From contig NZ_CP026995.1 in assembly GCF_013407185.1 (NCBI RefSeq), positions 2,107,419 through 2,171,418 of the forward strand: DNA of 64,000 nucleotides. The letters are read 5' to 3'. Origin of the DNA: Nitrosopumilus ureiphilus (GTDB taxonomy: Archaea > Thermoproteota > Nitrososphaeria > Nitrososphaerales > Nitrosopumilaceae). Positions 1 to 8,403 of the stretch are shown piece after piece. The first letter of the stretch is position 1. Each line of letters starts with the position of its first letter. Position numbers and translations under genes: made by a program. The notes under the pieces were generated by a model. The model saw only the letters and a list, made by a program, of their open reading frames with translations, ran no database searches and was not told the origin of the DNA.

Positions 1-1135
1 TAGGGAAATTCCAACTTGCTGCTTCAAACAAAATACTTTTTCCAAATTTAATATCTCCTGAATAAACAAAGTTATGATCACCATTTCCAATATGAAAATG
101 ACATAATGCAGAACCAAGTATGTGACCTGCATTTGCAAGGACCAATTTGATATCCGGAGAAATATCAGTTACAGTTCCATAAGGTAATGTGATAGTCTGT
201 CTCATGATTTGTTTTACATCTCTTTCAGAATAAATTGGAGTTCTACCTTGAGCAGCAGCTACTTTGATTGCATCTAATTGAATCAGATTCATCATAGGCA
301 GAGTTGGTTCAGTACAATAGATTGGGCCTTTATAGCCATATTTGCACAAAGCTGGTAAAAATCCAGTATGATCCAAGTGTGCATGTCCAATAACTATTGC
401 ATCAAGTTCATCAAGTGTGATATTTAGAGAATCTAACCTAGGATATGCATCCATTGGAGAGCGAGCACCAGGATTTATTCCACAGTCAATTAAGATCTTG
501 CTTTCAGGAGTAGATAATAATAAAGAAGATCTTCCAACTTGACCAAAGCCACCAAGGGTATAAAGAGAAACTTCAGTTCTTTGGGATAATCGGGGACGAA
601 AAATTTCATCGCCTACCTGTTTGAGTTGTTTACTTCTCTCAGCAGAGGATTGTTTGAGAGTTGCATTGATTGTTTGAATTGTTCGTGAAGGTATAGTAGT
701 AGCTTTTCTAATGCGTAATTTCCAGCCCATTTTTTCTGTAACTTCAGCATGATTGAATTCTTTTGCATTTCTTTGTAGTAACCAAGGTCTTTTTGCTTCA
801 ACTGAGACTTCGCCAGTAGCAGTATCAAATATTGTTCCCTGTAGTTTTGCTTCTTCTGGAACACATTCTGCAATTATTCGTCTTGCTTCATCTTCAGGTT
901 TTCTAATTGATTCGTCAGTTCTTACAACAATTCTTTTTTTGATAATATTTACTAGATTTGAAATTGTTTCATTGTTTTCCATAAGATATCGAGGAGAGTT
1001 TGTATAAAGAGCAATTCTTGGTCCTTCGTATTCTATTTTTGTAACACTTGCCTCTTTTGGTATACTTTGCAGTATGGTTGCCATTATATTCTGGCTACTA
1101 GGAGGTAATTCTTTTTGTTGTTGTTTTCTTTGCAT
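1..1135 (-). CDS. fttA: aCPSF1 beta-CASP ribonuclease (archaeal transcription termination factor), 3' part outside window
   Basis: This is the N-terminal ~378 residues of the archaeal KH-domain CPSF73 homologue, an endoribonuclease that cleaves RNA 3' ends and ends transcription. I translated it by hand on the minus strand from an ATG at 1135, and it stays open to the left edge. Residues 1 to about 150 form the KH-type RNA-binding part. The metallo-beta-lactamase domain follows with its metal-binding HxHxDH (H251, H253, D255, H256), then a later NAGHILGSA stretch and GDIKF. The C-terminal beta-CASP motifs are cut off. The start lies 7 bp after the psmB stop, so the two genes are very likely co-transcribed. 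Confidence 0.93.
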   Translation of the reverse strand, partial: MQRKQQQKELPPSSQNIMATILQSIPKEASVTKIEYEGPRIALYTNSPRYLMENNETISNLVNIIKKRIVVRTDESIRKPEDEARRIIAECVPEEAKLQGTIFDTATGEVSVEAKRPWLLQRNAKEFNHAEVTEKMGWKLRIRKATTIPSRTIQTINATLKQSSAERSKQLKQVGDEIFRPRLSQRTEVSLYTLGGFGQVGRSSLLLSTPESKILIDCGINPGARSPMDAYPRLDSLNITLDELDAIVIGHAHLDHTGFLPALCKYGYKGPIYCTEPTLPMMNLIQLDAIKVAAAQGRTPIYSERDVKQIMRQTITLPYGTVTDISPDIKLVLANAGHILGSALCHFHIGNGDHNFVYSGDIKFGKSILFEAASWNFP

Positions 1136-1142
1136 TAAATCA

Positions 1143-1775
1143 CTAAAGTTCGATAACTGCTTTCTTTTTCTCATCTGTCAAAAGACGGAATCCATCTTTA
1201 TCCATTATTGCGATGTTAATCCCATCGCCTGTTCCAATGTTTCTAACAATTGCGGCTTTAACAGCTCGTAGAGCTATTTTCTTTGCTTCCTCAACTGTAA
1301 GATCTTCTCTATATTCTTCTTCAAGTAAACCATAAGCTACTGGTGAACCGCTACCTGTTGTAACATATGATTTTTCTTCAACTGAACCAAACATATCAAT
1401 ATTAAATAAAGCAGGACCATTTGCATCATAACCTCCAACTAGGATATCAGCCATAAATGGATAACCTCTATTTTGATGGAATATCAATGAGCAAAGTCTT
1501 GAAAGTGAGTGAATAGAAATTGGACCTTGTTTTTCAACTCTATGAAGATTTGCATGGTAACGTAAAATATCAACAATGTTTTGGGCATCTGCAACACCAC
1601 CAGCCAGAGTCAATCCTGCATGTAAATCAATTTTCTGGATTTTCATTGTGTTGTTATTTGCGATAAAATAGCCTGCACTGGCTCTCATATCAGCACATAA
1701 TACAACACCATCTTTAGCCTTGATACCTACAGTGGTAGTCCCGTGCAGAATTTTTTCTTCAACATTGTTTGACAA
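1143..1775 (-). CDS. psmB: Proteasome beta subunit
   Basis: Catalytic beta subunit of the 20S proteasome, an N-terminal threonine protease made with a propeptide. The propeptide is only about 12 residues and ends in HG before TTTVGI, so Thr13 becomes the nucleophile. The partner residues D17 and K33 of mature numbering are present (D29 and K45 here), as is the GSGSPVAYG region. The length of 210 residues is normal. The start is TTG at 1775, supported by the TTTATC-like element about 24 bp upstream, which suggests a leaderless message. aCPSF1 follows in the same direction. Confidence 0.95.
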   Translation of the reverse strand: MSNNVEEKILHGTTTVGIKAKDGVVLCADMRASAGYFIANNNTMKIQKIDLHAGLTLAGGVADAQNIVDILRYHANLHRVEKQGPISIHSLSRLCSLIFHQNRGYPFMADILVGGYDANGPALFNIDMFGSVEEKSYVTTGSGSPVAYGLLEEEYREDLTVEEAKKIALRAVKAAIVRNIGTGDGINIAIMDKDGFRLLTDEKKKAVIEL

Positions 1776-1814
1776 AAATACACCTTTTAAGATAAAGTGA
1801 ATGGCATCTCACCC

Positions 1815-1824
1815 TTTTAAATAA
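1815..1824 (+). promoter_or_regulatory. TATA-like box for egsA
   Basis: TTTTAAATAA ends 28 bp before the egsA ATG at 1852. That is the distance expected for a leaderless archaeal transcript. It sits in the 76-bp divergent gap shared with psmB. Confidence 0.5.
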
Positions 1825-1851
1825 CTTTTTGATCACTTGAAATCATAAATA

Positions 1852-2916
1852 ATGACAAAAAATCAGGATCGCATGCAATCACATACTATGGAATTGCCAA
1901 GACAGATTGTTGTGGGTGAAAAAAATATCTCTGAATTTGGTGATTTTCTCTATAATCTAACTAAATCAAAAAAAGTATCCCTCATATCAGGAATTCATGT
2001 AAAAAAAATTCTTAAAGAAAAAATTGAAAAATCACTAAAATCAAAAAAAATTCAGTTTGTTTGGCATTTATCAAAAGACAATCAGATTGCTAATCTAAAT
2101 AAAATTGAAAAAGACGTCAAAAAAGATCATAGTGATATTGTAGCAGGAATTGGAGGAGGTCGTTCTGTAGATACTGCCAAAATGGTTTCTTTTAATTTAG
2201 ATATACCATTTGTCAGTGTACCAACTGCAGCATCGCATGATGGAATGGCAAGTCCATTTGTTTCAGTAAAAACAGACAAGCCTCATTCTATTGTTGCAAG
2301 TGCCCCATTAGGAGTTTTTGTAGATATTGATATTATAAAAAAAGCACCTACTAGATTGCTTTCAAGTGGATGTGGTGATCTAATTGCAAACATTATCGCA
2401 GTAAAGGATTGGCAATTAGGTCATGAAAAAACTGGGGAGTATTATGGTAGATATTCAGCAAATTTGGCACTAATGAGTGCAAATATAGTAATGGAAAATT
2501 CAAGCAAATATGCCAAAAAAGGACTTGATGCAAGAGTGATTGTAGAAGCTCTCATTAGTGCAGGAGTTGCATCATGTATAGCAGGTAGTAGTAGACCATG
2601 TTCGGGTGCAGAACATCTTTTTTCTCATGCATTAGATAAGATTGCACCTGGAAAAGGATTACATGGTGAAAAATGTGGATTAGGCTCTATTATGATTGCA
2701 AAACTTCAAGGTCAAGATTGGAAAAAAATTGTCAAGACTCTCAAAGATCTTGGTGCACCAACAACTGCAAAACAAATTGGCTTGAAAAATGAACAAATTA
2801 TTGATGCACTAGTAATTGCACAAGAGTTGAGGCCTGAAAGGTATACAATTCTAAAAGAGATCGAAATGACAGAAAACAAAGCAATGAATCTTGCAAAGAG
2901 CACTAAAGTAATTTAA
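1852..2916 (+). CDS. egsA: sn-Glycerol-1-phosphate dehydrogenase
   Basis: NAD(P)-dependent reduction of dihydroxyacetone phosphate to sn-glycerol-1-phosphate, the step that fixes the stereochemistry of archaeal membrane lipids. The sequence shows the dinucleotide-binding GGGRSVDTAK at residues 101-110, PTAASHDG at 124-131, and the metal-site stretch around SHALDK and GLHGEKCG. At 354 residues it is full length. The ATG at 1852 is chosen because of the upstream TATA box; a second Met at residue 8 is possible. The next pathway enzyme, GGGP synthase, is encoded at 61057-61809. The 3' end overlaps the convergent FKBP gene by 4 bp. Confidence 0.96.
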   Translation: MTKNQDRMQSHTMELPRQIVVGEKNISEFGDFLYNLTKSKKVSLISGIHVKKILKEKIEKSLKSKKIQFVWHLSKDNQIANLNKIEKDVKKDHSDIVAGIGGGRSVDTAKMVSFNLDIPFVSVPTAASHDGMASPFVSVKTDKPHSIVASAPLGVFVDIDIIKKAPTRLLSSGCGDLIANIIAVKDWQLGHEKTGEYYGRYSANLALMSANIVMENSSKYAKKGLDARVIVEALISAGVASCIAGSSRPCSGAEHLFSHALDKIAPGKGLHGEKCGLGSIMIAKLQGQDWKKIVKTLKDLGAPTTAKQIGLKNEQIIDALVIAQELRPERYTILKEIEMTENKAMNLAKSTKVI

Positions 2917-3659
2917 GTGGTTTTTTGTTCAGGGGTTTTTTCTATTTTTTCATCTTTCTTTTCTTGAATTTGTTTATTTACATGTGTTTCAATGAAATTC
3001 ACTTTTTCCAATGTTGGAACAAACTTGAAAATATCTAATTGAATAAAATGTTTCATAATTTGTAAGCCATCAGCACGTAAAATTTCTTCAGGAATTGTGA
3101 TACTTACTTCTTTATCCTTCAAATCAAATGAAATTTTTGTATCTTCTACTGGTAGTCTATTCTTTAGAATTCCATCAATTTTGTCACTTGGAGAATCAAG
3201 AGATTTAATTACATTTACATCAAATAGAATAGTTTTTCCAGCATATCGGTGGTTGTAGTCTATTTGCACTCTACCAGAACCGATAAAACGAATAATTCCT
3301 CTTTTATTATCAACTTCAATTGTATCACCTACAGAAACTTTCTCTGCATCCTCACCTAGTTTTCTAAGTGGAATCATTCTGACTTTACCAGAATCTCTTT
3401 CACCGAAACCTTTGTCGGGTGTAACTTCTACTGTGAGTTTATCTCCAGCTGATGTTTTTGCAAGTGCTTCATCCAATCCTTTTAGAACAGGATAACTTAC
3501 TTCTCCAATTGAAACTAATTTTGGTTGATATTTTACATTTTGTTCATGGATAGAATGTTTTTTTGCATCTTCTTCAATAGTGGTATCAAAAATTTCATCA
3601 GTGTCTTTTACCTTTGCAGTATAATCCACTAGAATTAATGATCCTTTATTGAAAGTCAA
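2913..3659 (-). CDS. FKBP-type peptidyl-prolyl isomerase (SlyD-like)
   Basis: Folding catalyst or chaperone of the FKBP/SlyD family. The FKBP core is seen in LILVDYTAKVKDTDEIFDTT near the N-terminus and LDEALAKTSAGDKLTVEVTPDKGFGERD. An inserted flap domain follows (roughly residues 90-150, VSVGDTIEVDN and YNHRYAGKTILFDVNV). A C-terminal extension of about 90 residues ends in a Lys/Glu-rich tail and is typical of archaeal long FKBPs. There is no signal peptide, so it is cytoplasmic. It has its own promoter region; the upstream aminotransferase ends 41 bp before its start on the same strand. Confidence 0.9.
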   Translation of the reverse strand: MTFNKGSLILVDYTAKVKDTDEIFDTTIEEDAKKHSIHEQNVKYQPKLVSIGEVSYPVLKGLDEALAKTSAGDKLTVEVTPDKGFGERDSGKVRMIPLRKLGEDAEKVSVGDTIEVDNKRGIIRFIGSGRVQIDYNHRYAGKTILFDVNVIKSLDSPSDKIDGILKNRLPVEDTKISFDLKDKEVSITIPEEILRADGLQIMKHFIQLDIFKFVPTLEKVNFIETHVNKQIQEKKDEKIEKTPEQKTT

Positions 3660-3700
3660 TGTGATCGGTCTCGAATTTCCTTATATTAAGTTAACAGGGT

Positions 3701-4846
3701 TTAGAGAGCTTTTAGTTTTTCTTCTGCAGTTTTTAGTCCTGCTTGAGCATCGATATCATATCCCATCATTGCTAATGTAGATGAAATTGCAGAAATAGTT
3801 CTCATTACATGATATGAACTGACTTCTCCCATACATCCAACTCTGAATACTTTACCTTTAAGATTACCAAAGCCACCAGCAACTAAAACTTTGAATTTGT
3901 CAGCAAGTGTATTTCTGAATGTTTTGTCTTCAAGTCCATCCAAGTAATTTAATGCAACAATTGAGATTGAACGATCTTCTTCTTTTGCAAATGGAGTAAG
4001 ACCCATTGCACTTAGTCCAGAGTATAATGCATCTGAACAAACTTTATGACGTTTAAAGACATTTTGTAATCCTTCTTCCAGCATTATTGATAATGCTTCT
4101 CTGTATGCATAAAGTAATGGAAGTGCAGGTGTGAAAGGAGTGTGTTTTTCCTCATCATAATATTTGAAATATCTTGCTAAATTGAAATACATTGTAGATG
4201 GTGGATTTTCTATCATGTATTTTTTGGCTTTAGGACTAACAGAGATTGGTGAAATACCAGGTGGAGCAGCTATTGCTTTTTGTGCACCAGTCATACATAC
4301 ATCAATATTCCATTTATCGACTGGTAGTTGAGCGCCACCAAGTAATGAAACAGAATCTACAACATAGAATGCATCGTTTCTAGATGTCAAGTCAGATACT
4401 TTATCGAGATAATTCACCATAGTTCCAGTAGAAGTTTCATTGTGGACAACATAAAATGCTTTTACATCTTTATTGTTATCAAATGCCTCTTTAACTTGAT
4501 CAAACGTTGCATTTTCTCCCGGTGGGGTTTGAAGTTTAACAACATTAGCTCCTTGTCCTTCAATAAGTTGGGCCAATCTATTACTAAATTCTCCATTGAC
4601 AGGAATGATGATTTTATCACCTTTTTTAACTAAATTTACAACTCCTGCTTCAACAGCACCAGTTCCAGATGCAGATAAAGCTACAATATCATTTTTTGTT
4701 TCAAATACTTGTTGAGTTTTTTCTACTACGTCAGTGTATAGTTCAACAAAATCATCGCTTCTGTGATTAATAATGGGTGCAAGCATTGCCCTCATTACTC
4801 TATTAGGTACATTTGTAGGACCTGGAAGCATTGAAAGATATTCCAT
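3701..4846 (-). CDS. Alanine/serine-glyoxylate-type aminotransferase (class V, PLP)
   Basis: PLP-dependent class V aminotransferase of the alanine-glyoxylate / serine-pyruvate subgroup. The N-terminal LPGPTNVP, the GTGAVEAG phosphate-binding stretch, VVDSVSLLGG with the PLP aspartate, and the Schiff-base lysine K190 in TGAQKAIAAPPG are all visible. The length of 381 is standard. It could interconvert glyoxylate and glycine using serine or alanine, and would work with SHMT (56340-57662); the exact amino donor cannot be read from the sequence. Confidence 0.88.
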   Translation of the reverse strand: MEYLSMLPGPTNVPNRVMRAMLAPIINHRSDDFVELYTDVVEKTQQVFETKNDIVALSASGTGAVEAGVVNLVKKGDKIIIPVNGEFSNRLAQLIEGQGANVVKLQTPPGENATFDQVKEAFDNNKDVKAFYVVHNETSTGTMVNYLDKVSDLTSRNDAFYVVDSVSLLGGAQLPVDKWNIDVCMTGAQKAIAAPPGISPISVSPKAKKYMIENPPSTMYFNLARYFKYYDEEKHTPFTPALPLLYAYREALSIMLEEGLQNVFKRHKVCSDALYSGLSAMGLTPFAKEEDRSISIVALNYLDGLEDKTFRNTLADKFKVLVAGGFGNLKGKVFRVGCMGEVSSYHVMRTISAISSTLAMMGYDIDAQAGLKTAEEKLKAL

Positions 4847-4887
4847 ATGTTATCTATCTGTCAGTGTAATATGGGGTTTATTTATAA

Positions 4888-5382
4888 TTAGAGATTTTTC
4901 AAACGATCATTAGCGCTAGTGTTAATCAAAAAATTTTTTGTGCCTTTAGGAACAAGATGATCCCATTTTTGATCGCTAATAATCAGATCTCGTATATTGG
5001 TTCCAGATAATTCATCTCTTTTTAAAAATGGAATTGAAATAACTTGAACAGTCCTTTTTGAATACAGATGTTTTGTTAATTCATCATTTGAGAAAACTAT
5101 ATCAAATTTTGGTACAATTGTATCGATCTTTTCAATCCATTTTACATGATTATCCAAATCAGGAATAAAATAAATTGAAATTCTATTTTTCATTGCATCA
5201 TCAATTGAAGATAGAATCATTTCTTTACGTTCTTCAGCAGAAAAAGGATTATTTTTTTCTGGAGGTTTGTTGGAGCTGCCTAAACCAATCCATAATTTAT
5301 CCACTTTAGATAATGCAAAGCGTAATGCCTCAAGATGACCCAAGTGAAAAGGTTGGAATCTTCCTATTAATAGTCCATTCAT
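4888..5382 (-). CDS. nadM: Nicotinamide-nucleotide adenylyltransferase
   Basis: Archaeal NMN adenylyltransferase, which makes NAD+ from NMN and ATP. The nucleotidyltransferase signature GRFQPFHLGH lies at residues 7-16 and the C-terminal SGTNIRDLI motif is intact. The open frame extends to 5430, but those 16 extra residues are hydrophobic and unlike the family, so I place the start at the ATG at 5382 (164 residues, normal length). It is divergent from rtcA across a 63-bp gap. Confidence 0.92.
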   Translation of the reverse strand: MNGLLIGRFQPFHLGHLEALRFALSKVDKLWIGLGSSNKPPEKNNPFSAEERKEMILSSIDDAMKNRISIYFIPDLDNHVKWIEKIDTIVPKFDIVFSNDELTKHLYSKRTVQVISIPFLKRDELSGTNIRDLIISDQKWDHLVPKGTKNFLINTSANDRLKNL

Positions 5383-5445
5383 ATAGAAATATAGAAAATT
5401 TCTTTGTAAAAAAAGTATCATAAAGAACACTACTGAGAAAAAATT

Positions 5446-6471
5446 GTGGAATTTTTAAAAATTAATGGAGGATATGGTGAAGGAGGTGGACAAATAATTC
5501 GATCAGCAGTCGCACTTGCATGTATTACAAAACAATCAATCCATTTAGAAAATATAAGAAAGAATAGGAAAGTTCCTGGATTAAGACCACAGCATCTAAC
5601 AGCTATTACAATTCTTCAAAAAATTTCAAATGCCAAAGTCATTGGGGCAGAAATAGGCTCAACTGATTTGAAATTCATTCCAGGTAATACTGAAAGTTTA
5701 GAATTAAGTGAGGATGTTGGAACTGCTGGAAGTATTGCTTTAATTTTACAAGTTTTAATTCCCGTAGTTGCAATTTCTCAAAAAAAACTGAGTTTAACTA
5801 TAAAGGGTGGAACAGATGTTCTTTGGAGTCCTAGTATTGATTATACACAATATGTGCTAAAAGAAGCATACTCTAGAATGGGAATAGAATTTTCCCTTGA
5901 ATTAATTAAACGAGGTTATTATCCAAAGGGTGGTGGAGAAGTAAAATTACAAGTTTATCCTTCTCATTTAAAATCAATATCATTTTCAAAAAGAAAAACA
6001 AATAATGTAAAATTAATTTGTACATTTTCAAAGATTTCAGTTGAAATAATTGAAAAAGAAATTGAACGAATTAAAAAGAAATTAACTGATGAGAGTTTTA
6101 ATGTTGAAATAGAAATTGAAAATCAAGAGGCATTAGATTCTGGCGCATCGTTATTAATTTACAGCATTGATGAAAATTCTATTATTGGAGTAGATTCTTT
6201 ATTTGACAGAAAAACACAAAGTTTTGATTTGAATTTTGAGAAATTTATTAAAAATTCACAAGGAATAGATGAGAATTTAGCAGACATGATTGTAGTTCCT
6301 GCAAGTTTAGGTCCCGAAAAAACAACATTTTTGATAAAAGATATCACAAAACATTTAGAGACAAATTTGTTTGTGACATCAAAAATTACAGGTTGTAAGT
6401 ATGGAATTGGAAAGTTAGCTGATGGGTTTGAAGTAATAATTGAGGGAATTTCAAACTCCAGCGTCAAGTAA
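5446..6471 (+). CDS. rtcA: RNA 3'-terminal phosphate cyclase
   Basis: Converts RNA 3'-phosphate ends to 2',3'-cyclic phosphates through an RNA-adenylate. The family opening GGYGEGGGQIIRSAVALA, the RKNRKVPGLRPQHL block, GGTDVLWSPS and YYPKGGGEV are clear. H303, in ITKHLETN near the C-terminus, sits where the nucleotidyl-accepting histidine is expected. Translation starts at a GTG (5446). Its end overlaps the convergent membrane-protein gene by 21 bp. ThpR, which acts on 2',3'-cyclic ends, is encoded at 46632-47174. Confidence 0.95.
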   Translation: MEFLKINGGYGEGGGQIIRSAVALACITKQSIHLENIRKNRKVPGLRPQHLTAITILQKISNAKVIGAEIGSTDLKFIPGNTESLELSEDVGTAGSIALILQVLIPVVAISQKKLSLTIKGGTDVLWSPSIDYTQYVLKEAYSRMGIEFSLELIKRGYYPKGGGEVKLQVYPSHLKSISFSKRKTNNVKLICTFSKISVEIIEKEIERIKKKLTDESFNVEIEIENQEALDSGASLLIYSIDENSIIGVDSLFDRKTQSFDLNFEKFIKNSQGIDENLADMIVVPASLGPEKTTFLIKDITKHLETNLFVTSKITGCKYGIGKLADGFEVIIEGISNSSVK

Positions 6472-6948
6472 AGATGCAAAAAATAAAATTGCTACAGACA
6501 ACATTACTGTAATTTCTCCAAGAATGATAATTTTTTTTCTTAATTTTTGAATTTGAGGTTCTGGCATTTGGTTTGACATTATTTTTTCTTCAATGTCTTT
6601 ACGAATTACCCTTACGTGTATTGCATATATAATAATTAATGCAATAACAAGAATGATTTTGATAATAAGAAATGTTCCATAGCTTGTTGCGACAAGTAGT
6701 TCAGGTTTACCAAGTAACATATGTGAACTGTATAATCCTGTAGCCATCAAAATAATTAATGATGGAACAGCAATTTTGTTAAATCGTCTTCCAACACGAA
6801 TCATAATTTGCATTCTTTCTTCGATTGAATTAGTCATGGTTTTTAGAAGTGGAGAAAATACAATTCCAATGAAAAGTGAACCACCCACCCATATTGCAGC
6901 TGAAACAAGATGAATCCATGTTAGAATTGCTTGTTCTAGTGCAGACAT
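6451..6948 (-). CDS. CopD-like four-helix membrane protein
   Basis: Small integral membrane protein with four predicted helices (about residues 8-30, 58-78, 87-110 and 138-160). The opening ILTWIHLVSAAIWVGG, with His13, is the pattern of CopD / copper-resistance and DUF2269-like membrane proteins, where such histidines may bind metal or haem. The middle loop is charged. Copper import is a reasonable guess in an organism whose respiration depends on copper proteins, but no copper gene is adjacent. Confidence 0.6.
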   Translation of the reverse strand: MSALEQAILTWIHLVSAAIWVGGSLFIGIVFSPLLKTMTNSIEERMQIMIRVGRRFNKIAVPSLIILMATGLYSSHMLLGKPELLVATSYGTFLIIKIILVIALIIIYAIHVRVIRKDIEEKIMSNQMPEPQIQKLRKKIIILGEITVMLSVAILFFASLLDAGV

Positions 6949-7029
6949 AGATAATGATATTTCAGATTAAATATTATGTATTTGGATCTTGACAACGTTT
7001 TTTAGTTGTACATAATCTGATACAATGGA

Positions 7030-7524
7030 ATGGCTCTTCAAAGCAAAATGACAGTTTATGCAGCAGTAGCTGGTGTTTTAGCATTAATGGGAGGAATTGT
7101 TTACTACGCTAGTCTTGATAATGTAGATCTTAATCAAGTTGAGATAGAATTAACAAATGTAGAATTGAGAGATGTAAGTACAATAAACAATCAAGCAAAA
7201 TTTGATGTGACTTTTCTTGTAAAAAATCCAACTGATAAAACATTCACAGTTTCAGTAATAGAATACAAGATTTATGGAGATGGGACATTATTAGGTTCAG
7301 GAATCTATTCAACAGCAGATATTGCATTACCGGGAAGGGCTTTGTTTAGTGCAGGTGCTGAAATTCCTTTAAAAAATACATTTGTTCTAAGTAAGGGAGA
7401 TGTTAATTCAGAAATTTATGAAGCAATGATAGATAATAGAATCACTAGTTTTAGTGTTGAAGGAAGCATCACTACCCAATCTTCATGGAGTGAAACACAA
7501 AAAGAATTCAAAACTGGTTATTAA
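7030..7524 (+). CDS. Membrane-anchored LEA14/WHy-domain protein
   Basis: An N-terminal transmembrane anchor (residues 8-27) is followed by one WHy / LEA14-like beta-sandwich. The telling pattern is IELTNVELRDVSTINNQ, then FDVTFLVKNPTDKTFTVSVIEYKIYGDGTLLGSG, the usual NP-containing strand seen in this family. The domain probably faces outside. The precise role is unknown; WHy proteins are linked to desiccation or stress tolerance elsewhere. A second protein of similar pattern lies at 13084-13536. Confidence 0.7.
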   Translation: MALQSKMTVYAAVAGVLALMGGIVYYASLDNVDLNQVEIELTNVELRDVSTINNQAKFDVTFLVKNPTDKTFTVSVIEYKIYGDGTLLGSGIYSTADIALPGRALFSAGAEIPLKNTFVLSKGDVNSEIYEAMIDNRITSFSVEGSITTQSSWSETQKEFKTGY

Positions 7525-7527
7525 AAG

Positions 7528-7601
7528 TGGGCCGAGTGAGATTCGAACTCACGATCACCGCCGTGTCGAGGCGGTATCCTAACCAGCTAGACTACCGGCC
7601 C
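7528..7601 (-). tRNA. tRNA-Val(GAC) with unusual C33
   Basis: A cloverleaf reads on the minus strand. The acceptor stem is GGGCCGG with TCGGCCC. The T arm is GTGAG-TTCGAAT-CTCAC. The anticodon stem is CCGCC/GGCGG closing the seven-base loop TCGACAC. Anticodon GAC (7565-7567) gives valine. Position 33 is C instead of the near-universal U. The discriminator is A and CCA is not encoded. There is no intron. A TTAATAATG element about 25 bp upstream could be its promoter. Confidence 0.88.
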
Positions 7602-7668
7602 ATTGAAGTACAAAACTAAAGATTGACATTATTAACGTTTAACAAAAGAAGAATGAGGGAGAAATGTA

Positions 7669-8379
7669 TTGACAGATGATTTTACTGATGACGAAAAACG
7701 AGGCTTCTATAAGGCAATTTATTCAAGAAGAGACGTTAGATCTCATTTTACCTCAAGATCCATAGAGGATGAGATTTTGTCAAAAATTCTTCATGCTGCA
7801 CATCATGCTCCATCCGTAGGATTTTCACAACCGTGGAATTTTATTTTAATTAAAGATGATCAAACAAAAAAGAAGATAAAAGAATCTTTTCAGGAAGAAA
7901 AGAAACGTTCATCACAACTAATTGAAGAGCCAAAAAGATCAAAGTATCTTTCATTCAAGTTAGAAGGAATTTCAGAATCTCCAGTAAATTTGTGTGTAAC
8001 ATATGATCCTACAAAATTTGGTCCATTTGTAATTGGTAGATCAAGTATTCCTGAAGCAGGTCTTTACAGTGTGTGTTGTGCGATCCAAAATTTATGGTTA
8101 TCAGCAAGAACGGAAGGTGTAGGTCTTGGATGGGTAAGCATTCTATCAAATGAAACTCTAAAAAAGGTTCTAGAATTACCTGAGCATGTAATTCCTGTTG
8201 CATACTTGTGTTTAGGATATGTTGATGATTTTGCAGAAAAACCAGATCTTGAAACTGCAGGTTGGTTACCAAGACTTGAATTAAAAGATGTTGTATATTT
8301 TGAAAAGTGGAATGATAAAGAAAACAAAGATTGGATGAACATTCAGAAAATGATCAAAGAAAATCTTGATTACGCTTAA
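7669..8379 (+). CDS. bluB: 5,6-Dimethylbenzimidazole synthase (BluB-type flavin destructase)
   Basis: Nitroreductase-fold enzyme that breaks down reduced FMN to make the lower ligand of vitamin B12. Family marks are YSRRDVRSHF near the N-terminus, APSVGFSQPWNFI, the IGRSSIPEAGLYSV segment, GLGWVSIL and the C-terminal AGWLPRLEL. The length of 236 is close to known BluB. Translation starts at TTG (7669) with GAGGG upstream. cobJ (18640-19434) is in the same window, consistent with full B12 synthesis. Confidence 0.88.
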   Translation: MTDDFTDDEKRGFYKAIYSRRDVRSHFTSRSIEDEILSKILHAAHHAPSVGFSQPWNFILIKDDQTKKKIKESFQEEKKRSSQLIEEPKRSKYLSFKLEGISESPVNLCVTYDPTKFGPFVIGRSSIPEAGLYSVCCAIQNLWLSARTEGVGLGWVSILSNETLKKVLELPEHVIPVAYLCLGYVDDFAEKPDLETAGWLPRLELKDVVYFEKWNDKENKDWMNIQKMIKENLDYA

Positions 8380-8383
8380 ATAA
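8376..8383 (+). promoter_or_regulatory. TATA-like box for tRNA-Arg
   Basis: TTAAATAA overlaps the bluB stop codon and ends 21 bp before the first base of tRNA-Arg (8404), a fitting distance for a tRNA promoter. A run of eight T (8393-8400) lies between. Confidence 0.4.
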
Positions 8384-8392
8384 TTAAGAGTA

Positions 8393-8400
8393 TTTTTTTT
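8393..8400 (+). terminator. Oligo-T run after bluB
   Basis: Eight consecutive T residues 14 bp after the bluB stop codon. Archaeal RNA polymerase and aCPSF1 end transcription at such U-tracts. It could equally be spacer between the tRNA promoter and the tRNA. Confidence 0.35.
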
Positions 8401-8403
8401 GCT

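Noticed and set aside
4442..4633. Small open frame on the plus strand
   Set aside because: It is antisense to the class V aminotransferase and has no supporting motif.
8009..8342. Two minus-strand frames of about 90 residues
   Set aside because: Both are antisense to bluB, whose conserved motifs leave no doubt which strand is coding.
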